Assembly (NCBI GenBank): GCA_903833215.1
Contig: CAILEM010000123.1
Location: 1-62,091, forward strand
Reading direction: 5' to 3'
Length of the DNA stretch: 62,091 bases
Origin: an uncultured Armatimonadota bacterium
GTDB lineage: Bacteria; Armatimonadota; Fimbriimonadia; Fimbriimonadales; Fimbriimonadaceae
Shown here: positions 9,403-16,213 of the stretch, piece by piece
Layout: every line of letters starts with the position of its first letter
Position numbering within the stretch: the first letter of the stretch is position 1
The notes under the pieces: generated by a model
What the model was told of the DNA's origin: nothing
Seen by the model: the letters and a program-made list of their open reading frames with translations, nothing else
The model's database searches: none
Program-made: the position numbers and the translations under genes

Positions 9403-9555
9403 CTATTTCCTCTTGGAGGAGGTTCCGCTATCTGGCTTGCCGTCAACTTCATTGATGTCATTTCCATGCTCCGATTGCCCTCGAAAGGCCGCCGCTGGTT
9501 TTGCCAGGCAAATAAGAACAAAGAGAAATGCAACGTACTGAAGCCAGGTGTCCAT
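9403..9555 (-). CDS. 50-residue small membrane protein opening the kdp operon
   Basis: ATG at 9555, stop TAG at 9403-9405, 2 nt before the next ORF. The N-terminal hydrophobic segment WLQYVAFLFVLICLAKPA is followed by a hydrophilic 28-residue tail. The spacing LQ-(12 residues)-KP is identical to the first helix of KdpA downstream (LLQILLYFGIILVITKP), so it looks like a copy or mimic of KdpA helix 1. A G-rich SD-like run (GGGGGG) precedes the ATG, and a promoter candidate lies at 9572-9599. The evidence is a strict operon layout and family-like residues. No homologue search was possible. Confidence 0.6.
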   Translation of the reverse strand: MDTWLQYVAFLFVLICLAKPAAAFRGQSEHGNDINEVDGKPDSGTSSKRK

Positions 9556-9571
9556 GCGCCCCCCAACCGTG

Positions 9572-9599
9572 AATCTAGTTTGCGGATGGGGCTGGTCAA
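9572..9599 (-). promoter_or_regulatory. candidate kdp operon promoter
   Basis: On the minus strand TTGACC (9594-9599) and TAGATT (9572-9577) are separated by 16 nt, ending 16 nt before the ATG at 9555. It lies between the rpmA terminator and the first kdp ORF. No KdpE-type operator or c-di-AMP riboswitch structure is recognisable in this short leader. Confidence 0.5.
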
Positions 9600-9668
9600 C
9601 GAGGCATAAGGCAGAGTGGAGCGAGCGTAAGGAAAGAGTAAAGACGTCCGCAAGGCACGGAAACGCAC

Positions 9669-9702
9669 AAAAAAACGGGGCAAGAGAATGAACTCTTGCC
9701 CC
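9669..9702 (-). terminator. rho-independent terminator of rplU-rpmA
   Basis: On the minus strand GGGGCAAGAG, a 6-nt loop TTCATT, and CTCTTGCCCC form a perfect 10-bp stem followed by C and seven U residues. It lies 24 nt after the rpmA stop. Confidence 0.93.
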
Positions 9703-9725
9703 GCCTGTAATTTCTGAAGGTGTTG

Positions 9726-10013
9726 CTAAGCTGCGATGGCTTCGGCGGTTGCTTCTGCTACTTGCTTCTCATAGACAGCGACGCGTCGCTTCTTGAGAGG
9801 TCCCTCGAAGGTGACCTGACCTGGCCGAAGTGCGAACAAGGTGAAATCGCGACCGATTCCAACGCCCGGACCTGGATAGAACTTGGTGCCGCACTGACGA
9901 ACGATAATTTCGCCCGACTTAACAACTTGGCCGCCGTATCGCTTTACGCCACGATACTTAGGCTTGGAGTCTCTACCGTTTCTGGATGATCCTTGACCTT
10001 TCTTATGTGCCAT
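9726..10013 (-). CDS. rpmA: 50S ribosomal protein L27
   Basis: 95-residue protein with the invariant N terminus [19 protein letters not shown], followed by the family core [21 protein letters not shown]-type and [16 protein letters not shown]. L27 sits near the peptidyl-transferase centre. It lies 3 nt after rplU, the usual order. The C-terminal ~15 residues ([12 protein letters not shown]-type) are Ala/Glu rich and outside the core. Confidence 0.98.
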   Translation of the reverse strand: MAHKKGQGSSRNGRDSKPKYRGVKRYGGQVVKSGEIIVRQCGTKFYPGPGVGIGRDFTLFALRPGQVTFEGPLKKRRVAVYEKQVAEATAEAIAA

Positions 10014-10016
10014 TTA

Positions 10017-10334
10017 TTAGCCTCCAACCTGCACTTCGAGAATTCGAACGTGCGTTTGTGGCTGTCGGTGGCCCCATCGCTTTCGCTCATTCTTCTTAGG
10101 CTTGTAATTAAAAGCTTCGATCTTCTTGCTCTTTGACTGCCGAATGATCTCGCCTTTGACGCTTGCGCCTTTAATAAAGGGCGAGCCAATAGTACTCTTG
10201 TCGCCATCTACGAGCAACAAAACTTCTCCAAATTCGATCGGCGTACCGGGATCGCCTTCTAGCTTTTCGACGATGAGAACGTCATCCTTCGCAGCCTTAA
10301 ACTGCTTTCCGCCGGTCTTTACAATCGCGTACAT
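10017..10334 (-). CDS. rplU: 50S ribosomal protein L21
   Basis: 105 residues, standard L21 length, starting MYAIVKTGGKQFKAAKDD and ending with KRWGHRQPQTHVRILEV. It binds 23S rRNA in the 50S subunit. GGAG lies 8-11 nt before the ATG. First gene of the rplU-rpmA operon. No obgE follows in this window, as the next genes belong to kdp. Confidence 0.98.
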   Translation of the reverse strand: MYAIVKTGGKQFKAAKDDVLIVEKLEGDPGTPIEFGEVLLLVDGDKSTIGSPFIKGASVKGEIIRQSKSKKIEAFNYKPKKNERKRWGHRQPQTHVRILEVQVGG

Positions 10335-10368
10335 AAAACTTCTCCGCGCACTGGAGGCGCAAGGAGAG

Positions 10369-10398
10369 ATGATGGCACATTACTGCCCCACTCGTCAA
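10369..10398 (-). promoter_or_regulatory. candidate rplU promoter
   Basis: On the minus strand TTGACG (10393-10398) and CATCAT (10369-10374) are spaced 18 nt, about 35 nt before the rplU ATG. A short GC-rich leader and a purine-rich SD follow. Confidence 0.4.
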
Positions 10399-10477
10399 CC
10401 TAAATAGCCTTAAGACTAGTAGAAGTTGAACTTGCTCCCAAGGCCATTGTGACGTACAACGCGGGTAAAACTTTAAC

Positions 10478-11263
10478 GTGAAGCGCTACTGGAGGGTATA
10501 TCGATCATTCTTCTCTAGCTCCTTCGCCCGCGAACTAGAGTTCAAGGCCAATCTGTTCGCCAAGTTCGCCGGAAACTTGATGTGGATCTTCTTTTTCGTG
10601 ATGATCCTTTTTGTTGTCTACAGCAAGACAAACTCCATCGCAGGCTGGGACAAGGGCAACGCGTTCGTACTCGCCGCCACCGTCTTCTTGATGAACGCAG
10701 TTTTCAACGCGTTCTTCTTTTCACTTCAAGAGATTCCTCAACAGATCCGACTTGGCACAATGGACTTCGTCGTCACCAAGCCGATGGACACTCAGTTTTG
10801 GGTGAGCACTCGGAAATTCAATTTCGATCAGATAGGAACGATGTGTGCGGGCATCGTCATGATCGCAGTCGGCATTCACCTTGGGCACGTCACGCCAGAT
10901 TTCGCCAGTTGGCTTGCGTATGTTGTGCTGGTTGCGTGTGCGATTGCGATCTTCTACTCTTTCAACTTGGCCTTGATGACCAGCGCCATTTGGTTGGTTC
11001 GAGTCGATAACCTTTGGGTCTTGGGTGAATCGCTTGTTGGAGTCGCAAGATATCCAGTGGATATTTACGAAGCGAGCATGAGGCGAATACTCACCTTCGT
11101 GGTTCCACTCGCATTCCTCGCCACCGTTCCTGCCCGACAACTTATTCGCGGTCCCGATTTCATGGCTGTCGGAGAAGGAATCTTGTGGGCGGCAGTTGCG
11201 CTGACATGCGCTCGGCTCTTCTGGCGTCGAGCAATGCGATCTTATACCAGCGCGAGCAGCTGA
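10478..11263 (+). CDS. ABC-2 type transporter permease (DUF990-like)
   Basis: 261-residue polytopic protein with about six membrane segments. The pattern MKRYWRVYRSFFSSSFARELEFKANL at the N terminus and ...QIRLGTMDFVVTKPMDTQFW in the middle matches DUF990-type ABC-2 permeases. These normally work as a pair of permeases with an adjacent ATPase to export an unknown substrate. Here no ATPase or second permease is adjacent, so its partners must be elsewhere. The start is GTG at 10478, with TAAAAC 6 nt upstream, a near match to the leaderless pattern seen elsewhere in this window. It converges on lptD with a 14-nt gap. Confidence 0.85.
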   Translation: MKRYWRVYRSFFSSSFARELEFKANLFAKFAGNLMWIFFFVMILFVVYSKTNSIAGWDKGNAFVLAATVFLMNAVFNAFFFSLQEIPQQIRLGTMDFVVTKPMDTQFWVSTRKFNFDQIGTMCAGIVMIAVGIHLGHVTPDFASWLAYVVLVACAIAIFYSFNLALMTSAIWLVRVDNLWVLGESLVGVARYPVDIYEASMRRILTFVVPLAFLATVPARQLIRGPDFMAVGEGILWAAVALTCARLFWRRAMRSYTSASS

Positions 11264-11277
11264 TCCTTCTCCGAGAC

Positions 11278-13614
11278 CTAGAAGCTGGTGCCGGTGCCCG
11301 TTCCAAGCGGCTGACCACGTGACCCTGCGCCAAATGGTGAGCTAAACGGTAACGCCTTGATTCGCAAGAAGAACGTCAGGGTTCGTCCAGGGTTGAAGCC
11401 GGTCTTCTGCTCTTGGAACGTGAAAACGGCCTCAGCGCAGTGAAGATCGTAAATCATTGAATACTGCTGGTTATCGAATTGCTGCGTGTATCCGTTGTAG
11501 GTCAGGATCGCACTGAGCTTGGTCTTGCCCCAAGTCAACCCGTCCAAGAACAGGTTGACGTTGTTCCAAGTGTGACGAATTCCATCGTAGTAGGAACCCA
11601 CCGATAGAAAAGTCGCGCCCGGCTTGTAGCTCATGTCGATGCGAATGTTGCTCCAGGCACCTTGGAGGGTGTCGTACATCGCCTGAGTTCGCATCAAGTA
11701 GTAATCTTTGGGCTGCCACTCAATGCGGACGCCAACAGGCTGCCATGCCGCCTGGCTATTTTGGAGGCGAATCATGTCGTATCCCGATTGAGCTCCAATT
11801 GAAAGCGTCTTGATCGGCTTGACGCTCAAGTCGGCTGTGGCGACATTTTGCTTTCCGGCTTGGTCAATCGATATTGGCGAGTAACCGTAGGGTCGAAGGT
11901 AGTTGTATCGGAAATTGAGTGAGGTCTGATTTCCGAGCCGATAGCTCTCAGTGTCTGAGAAGTCCAGAACGTATTGTGCGGTGTTATCCGAGTAGATCCC
12001 CTGCCTAAACCCTCCACTGATGTCACTGTGCAAAGGTCCAGACGATCTATCTGGATGCTGGAATTTAAGGTCAAAGGAGTCTCGCGTGATCTGCCCAGCC
12101 CCAAACTCGTCCGTAAACTCGCCAATCGAAAGTGTCGTTCGAAATGGCCAATTTGCGGCAAAGCTGTCTCCCATCAAACGCTTGGCATCGGACGACAGTG
12201 AAACTTCTGGAGTCTGATTATTTGAGCCGTATAAGGCTAGCGTGCTGCCGATAGGGATTTGTCGTTGATACTGAAACTCAGCGGTTGCTTTGTTCAGATC
12301 CTCCTGTGCTTCAACCTTCACGTTCAGGTTTTGGCGAGTCGTCGTGATCGGCCCCTGGAGACTCTGGTAGGTGGTGCCGGTTGTTTGATAGTTGACGTCA
12401 ACCATCGTCGTGAATTTCGATCCGTATTTTCGACTATCTGAAATTCCAACTTGCTCCGAAGTCGACTTCGTGCGTCCCGAGGATTGTGTTGACTCGCTGA
12501 GAGACACCCGTGTGACCGAACCATTTCGCTGAGGAAACGTCAGCATCGCCCTTTCGCTCTGACTTACCGCTCCCGGTTGCACGAGATAGTTGTTGTTCTC
12601 GTAATCGCTGTTAAGTACGAGACTTCCCCATGCGAACTTTTGCTGGTGCTGATTGGTGATCTTAACCATCTCACCCGGCCCTAAGATCGTGTAGACGTTG
12701 AGCCGTCCATCGATCACCTGAGTCTTATACAGCCAGTCAGCACCGATTCCAAGCCCGAGCTTCTCCATGTAGTCGATGCGTGAATAAAGGGTGTTGTAGC
12801 CTCGAAGGGGAATGCCCCAACGAGTCTTGATGAAATACCCTTCCTGCTCGCTCTGCCCAACTTCGGGAGTGTTGTTGTACGCGTTGTCATCCAGCGGAAC
12901 CGACAAGTAGTTCACTTTCAGGATTGTTCGGCCGAACAGCCGAATTCTGGCCTTGCGGAAAATGGCACGCTTCCCTGGACGGACAATAATATTGTCACCA
13001 TCAATTTCGTAGTGGGGTCGTAATAGATCGCAACTGGTGATCCCACCGTACAGGGTTTGATTTTCGTTGGCACTGCCGAAGGATTCCCTGCCGTGTGAAT
13101 AAAGGTCCTTCAGCACTTTGCCCTGGAGCAAGCCGGGCTTCAAATCTGCCTTTGAGTCAACAGCGTGATAGATCTTCTTGTCAAAGTCGACCGTGATTTG
13201 GCTACCGGAAACAAGGGCGTCTTTACCGATCATTTTCACGTCGCCGCGAAGGCTGAAAATGTGGGTATCCAAATTACCATCTACCGAATCCGCAAACATA
13301 TGGTAGCCATGGTAGGTGAACTCCACCCCACCCGACATCTCGACCGACTCACTTGATTGCCGCGTTCGCCCTGATCTGAGGATTTGAAATGACTTGTCGT
13401 CCGATTCCGGCAATGGTATCAGACCAGTCTTGCCAATGTCCTCCGTCCCAAATCCGGTGGGCTGAAGCGGGTTGGGGGGCACCTCTGTCGGAACGAGTCC
13501 GCGCACCTGCAGGTCGCGCAGCATCGAAGCGGTCGTCCGAAACGCCATCATTTGGCCGTGAGCGACAGCCGTTCCACCCACTAACGCAATGACGCCTAAT
13601 GCAGCCCGCTTCAT
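11278..13614 (-). CDS. lptD: LptD/OstA-family outer-membrane LPS-assembly protein
   Basis: 778 residues: a signal peptide (MKRAALGVIALVGGTAVAHG), an N-terminal OstA-like beta-jellyroll (about 90-250, with AMSGGVEFTYHGYHMFAD-type repeats), and a long C-terminal beta-barrel region of alternating aromatic strands ending near the C terminus. It should receive lipopolysaccharide from the Lpt bridge and insert it in the outer membrane. It overlaps the upstream LptF/G-type permease by 4 nt (ATGA), which strongly supports the assignment. Sequence identity to proteobacterial LptD is clearly low and paired cysteines are few. Confidence 0.85.
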   Translation of the reverse strand: MKRAALGVIALVGGTAVAHGQMMAFRTTASMLRDLQVRGLVPTEVPPNPLQPTGFGTEDIGKTGLIPLPESDDKSFQILRSGRTRQSSESVEMSGGVEFTYHGYHMFADSVDGNLDTHIFSLRGDVKMIGKDALVSGSQITVDFDKKIYHAVDSKADLKPGLLQGKVLKDLYSHGRESFGSANENQTLYGGITSCDLLRPHYEIDGDNIIVRPGKRAIFRKARIRLFGRTILKVNYLSVPLDDNAYNNTPEVGQSEQEGYFIKTRWGIPLRGYNTLYSRIDYMEKLGLGIGADWLYKTQVIDGRLNVYTILGPGEMVKITNQHQQKFAWGSLVLNSDYENNNYLVQPGAVSQSERAMLTFPQRNGSVTRVSLSESTQSSGRTKSTSEQVGISDSRKYGSKFTTMVDVNYQTTGTTYQSLQGPITTTRQNLNVKVEAQEDLNKATAEFQYQRQIPIGSTLALYGSNNQTPEVSLSSDAKRLMGDSFAANWPFRTTLSIGEFTDEFGAGQITRDSFDLKFQHPDRSSGPLHSDISGGFRQGIYSDNTAQYVLDFSDTESYRLGNQTSLNFRYNYLRPYGYSPISIDQAGKQNVATADLSVKPIKTLSIGAQSGYDMIRLQNSQAAWQPVGVRIEWQPKDYYLMRTQAMYDTLQGAWSNIRIDMSYKPGATFLSVGSYYDGIRHTWNNVNLFLDGLTWGKTKLSAILTYNGYTQQFDNQQYSMIYDLHCAEAVFTFQEQKTGFNPGRTLTFFLRIKALPFSSPFGAGSRGQPLGTGTGTSF

Positions 13615-14681
13615 TCCAGCCTCCGAATCGCGATAACACCCGCTATCAAAAAGAGCATGTTAGGCAGCCAAGCGGCAAACCACGCTGGCACCATCGGTGA
13701 CTTTGAAATAATCTGGGTCGAGATGATGAAAGCGTTGTAGTACACCATGACAAGCATGATCGTCAGAAAGACCCCAACGAATCCTCCACGGCGAGCAAAG
13801 TAGATGGCGAAAATCGGTCCAATCACCGCAAAGATAAGGCAAGCTGCGGGAACACTAAACTTAACATGGAGCTTGACTTCCAAGTCTTTCGTATTCGATC
13901 CGACTTTCTTGCCATCCTTGATCGATTCCAACAACTCTGGGATCGACATTTCTTCCGCCATCGGGGGTGCGAATAAGTCGCCACTCACGATGGACTCATT
14001 GATCACAAAGTCTTGCTTAGGGTGGAACACTTGAAGTTCGAGGTCTTTCACGACTCGGAAATATGCGTCATGGAACGACCACTGACCGTTGTGATACGTC
14101 GCGGTCTTGGCTGATGTAAGTGCCATCACCCCAGGTTCGGGATGCTCAATCAGCGTAACTCCCCGGATTCGAAGGTCGTCCCCGTCCCTTTCGACAAATT
14201 CAAAATTCGCTGCGTATTGACGCAAAGTCAAAAACGCATTGGTCTTCACGTTCGGGGCCATGCCAAGAATTCCCAACGTGTAGCCAATCCGATTGGCAGC
14301 CTTGGTTGCCGGCGGTATGACTTTTTCAACCAGGAAGAAATTGCCGATCGAAACGACCAGACCGAAAGCGGCAATCGGGCGGATGACACGCATGATCTTG
14401 GCACCGGCCACACGAAAGGCAGTGAGTTCTGACTCCCTGGCCACGCGTGACATTGCCAACGATGATGCCAGAGCCATTCCGACAGGTAGCGTCAGGTTCA
14501 GATAGGAGGGGGTCAGGTCCAGAATGAACTGGAAGACTGCCTTCGCCGGAATGTTCTCGAGATTAAAAAGCTTCGCAAGTGCGATGTACTCGTTTGCCTG
14601 GAACATCAAGACGACCGAGAAGGTGCCGATTAGGAACGGCACAAACAATTCTCGAATCATGTACGTATCGAGCTTTTTCAA
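13611..14681 (-). CDS. LptF/LptG-family permease (YjgP/YjgQ)
   Basis: 356-residue inner-membrane permease: three N-terminal helices (starting MKKLDTYMIRELFVPFLIGT), a large periplasmic beta-jellyroll domain (about 125-260), and three C-terminal helices. It works with an LptB ATPase to extract LPS from the inner membrane and pass it toward LptD. Only one such permease is in the window, so the partner (LptF or LptG) and LptB/A/C lie elsewhere, or this one acts as a homodimer. It overlaps genes on both sides by 4 nt (ATGA). Confidence 0.92.
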   Translation of the reverse strand: MKKLDTYMIRELFVPFLIGTFSVVLMFQANEYIALAKLFNLENIPAKAVFQFILDLTPSYLNLTLPVGMALASSLAMSRVARESELTAFRVAGAKIMRVIRPIAAFGLVVSIGNFFLVEKVIPPATKAANRIGYTLGILGMAPNVKTNAFLTLRQYAANFEFVERDGDDLRIRGVTLIEHPEPGVMALTSAKTATYHNGQWSFHDAYFRVVKDLELQVFHPKQDFVINESIVSGDLFAPPMAEEMSIPELLESIKDGKKVGSNTKDLEVKLHVKFSVPAACLIFAVIGPIFAIYFARRGGFVGVFLTIMLVMVYYNAFIISTQIISKSPMVPAWFAAWLPNMLFLIAGVIAIRRLE

Positions 14682-15478
14682 TTCGCGACTCCACCCGTCG
14701 TATCACGGAACGCGAGGAACACTAACCCTATCGCACAGACCATCATGGTCAACACCGCGACAATGGATAGGGCGGTTGGGAGCAACCGGGCAAGCGGAAT
14801 ACCAATCAGCATGGCGACAAGTGAAATCCAGGTTGTAATCAGCTTTTTGCCAAGTCGATTTCCCACAACCCTGCCCTTAGCGAATTCCAGCAGAAAAGGT
14901 GCACCGCAACTCCGGCAGAAAATATTGCCGGGGTCGTTTGGAGCATGGCACTCAGAACATGAGATCGCGGAGAAAAATCGAGCATCGATTTGCAGCAACT
15001 GCCACTTCTTAAGGGTTCGAAGTTCCTCAGTAAAGAACCGCTGAGGCATCTGCGGTGCCAGGCTCTCCGCTATGCGAAGGGCGTGGCCACAGACACCCAA
15101 ATCAAAAAGTATCTTCGCAATCTTGAATTGGGCAATGATATTGTCCGGCCTAAGGCCGAGGGACTGATAGGCCTTTTCCAGAGCCTCAATATCGATGCCT
15201 CGCAGCTCCCGCTTGTCCATTGCGTTTCGGACGAATGGGAACATGAAAACCGTGACGAGGACGGCAATAACGGTCAAAGGAGCCATCTGTGGAACGGGCG
15301 GATTGATTGCCTCATATCCCAATCCCACCGCCATGAATATTCCCAAGACACCGGTGATAACGTCAATGTCACCGCCTATCGACCAGTGAACGCAAGCCAT
15401 GATCCACACCGCCAATGGAATCCAAGCCAAACAACCGACAATCGCAGCCGAGTTGTTGATTAAGCGGTCAAAGTGCAT
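14678..15478 (-). CDS. membrane protein with cytoplasmic zinc ribbon
   Basis: 266 residues. Two or three N-terminal helices (about 10-80), a ~100-residue soluble helical part (HALRIAESLAPQMP..., tetratricopeptide-like spacing), a zinc ribbon CSECHAPNDPGNIFCRSCGAP (CxxC-x10-CxxC), then two C-terminal helices. No known family recognised. It is co-transcribed between plsY and the LptF/G permease (4-nt ATGA overlap with the latter), so a role in envelope or lipid homeostasis is a reasonable guess from context only. Confidence 0.8.
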   Translation of the reverse strand: MHFDRLINNSAAIVGCLAWIPLAVWIMACVHWSIGGDIDVITGVLGIFMAVGLGYEAINPPVPQMAPLTVIAVLVTVFMFPFVRNAMDKRELRGIDIEALEKAYQSLGLRPDNIIAQFKIAKILFDLGVCGHALRIAESLAPQMPQRFFTEELRTLKKWQLLQIDARFFSAISCSECHAPNDPGNIFCRSCGAPFLLEFAKGRVVGNRLGKKLITTWISLVAMLIGIPLARLLPTALSIVAVLTMMVCAIGLVFLAFRDTTGGVAN

Positions 15479-15514
15479 CTAGTTCTGCTTCCGGTCTCGG
15501 GACGTGTCGGGTCA

Positions 15515-16213
15515 TCATTGCGTCGAAGGTCCAGAGTCCTTGGGGGCCTGTGGATCAGAGGGAGGCTCAGCATCGGCGTCGTTGCCTTTTGTGTCTTTGT
15601 CGCCAAAACTGAATCTAGGTTCCGTACCTTCTCTCAATCGCCGAATATTCGGTCGATGTCGATAAACTACAAACAGCGATAACAAAACGTAGAGTGGAAC
15701 CAGTTCCCGCGCCTCACTTGGCAGGACCCAACCGAAGATTATTGCCGACGAGACACCGATGAGGCTGGCAAGGCTCATGAACCGGGTTGTGAACAAAAGG
15801 ACAAGGAACAAGCTGAAGCAGCAAACGGCAACCATGGGTGCCGCGCCAATAACCATTCCCAAAGCCGTCGAGACGCCCTTTCCTCCCTTGAACTTGAGAA
15901 ACGGCGACACGCAATGGCCAAAGACGGCAATAAGACCTGCTAGGAACCAAAACATTTGGGCGGGGATACCGTGAAGTTCGTGAGTAACGATGGACCGTGC
16001 CAAGAAAGATGGAACTGCAGCCTTTGCCACGTCCAGCACGAACACCAAAAGAGCAAACTTGACTCCAAGAGCTCTTTTTACATTCGTTGCCCCGATATTT
16101 CCGCTACCGACCGATAATAAGTCGATCCCTTTCATCTTGGCGAACACAACGCCAAACGGGATACCACCACAAATGTAGGATCCGAAATACAGTAGCAGGA
16201 GATTCAGATTCAT
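15515..16213 (-). CDS. plsY: acyl-phosphate:glycerol-3-phosphate acyltransferase PlsY
   Basis: 232-residue integral membrane enzyme making lysophosphatidic acid from acyl-phosphate and glycerol-3-phosphate, the first step of phospholipid synthesis. Family landmarks: YICGGIPFGVVFAKMKGIDL, SVGSGNIGATNVKRALG, and GHCVSPFLKFKGGKGVSTALG (the glycine-rich catalytic loops). After the last helix comes a ~35-residue acidic hydrophilic tail (GDKDTKGNDADAEPPSDPQA...) not typical of the family. The start overlaps the glnE stop by 4 nt. Confidence 0.96.
   Translation of the reverse strand: MNLNLLLLYFGSYICGGIPFGVVFAKMKGIDLLSVGSGNIGATNVKRALGVKFALLVFVLDVAKAAVPSFLARSIVTHELHGIPAQMFWFLAGLIAVFGHCVSPFLKFKGGKGVSTALGMVIGAAPMVAVCCFSLFLVLLFTTRFMSLASLIGVSSAIIFGWVLPSEARELVPLYVLLSLFVVYRHRPNIRRLREGTEPRFSFGDKDTKGNDADAEPPSDPQAPKDSGPSTQ

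Noticed and set aside
9556-9668. Possible c-di-AMP (ydaO) riboswitch before the kdp operon
   Set aside because: The leader is only about 110 nt and shows no ydaO-like paired elements. Only a promoter candidate was found.
9327-9683. 118-residue minus-strand frame covering the kdp leader
   Set aside because: Arg/Leu-rich shadow over the two small kdp ORFs and the rpmA terminator, with no SD. The small ORFs fit far better.
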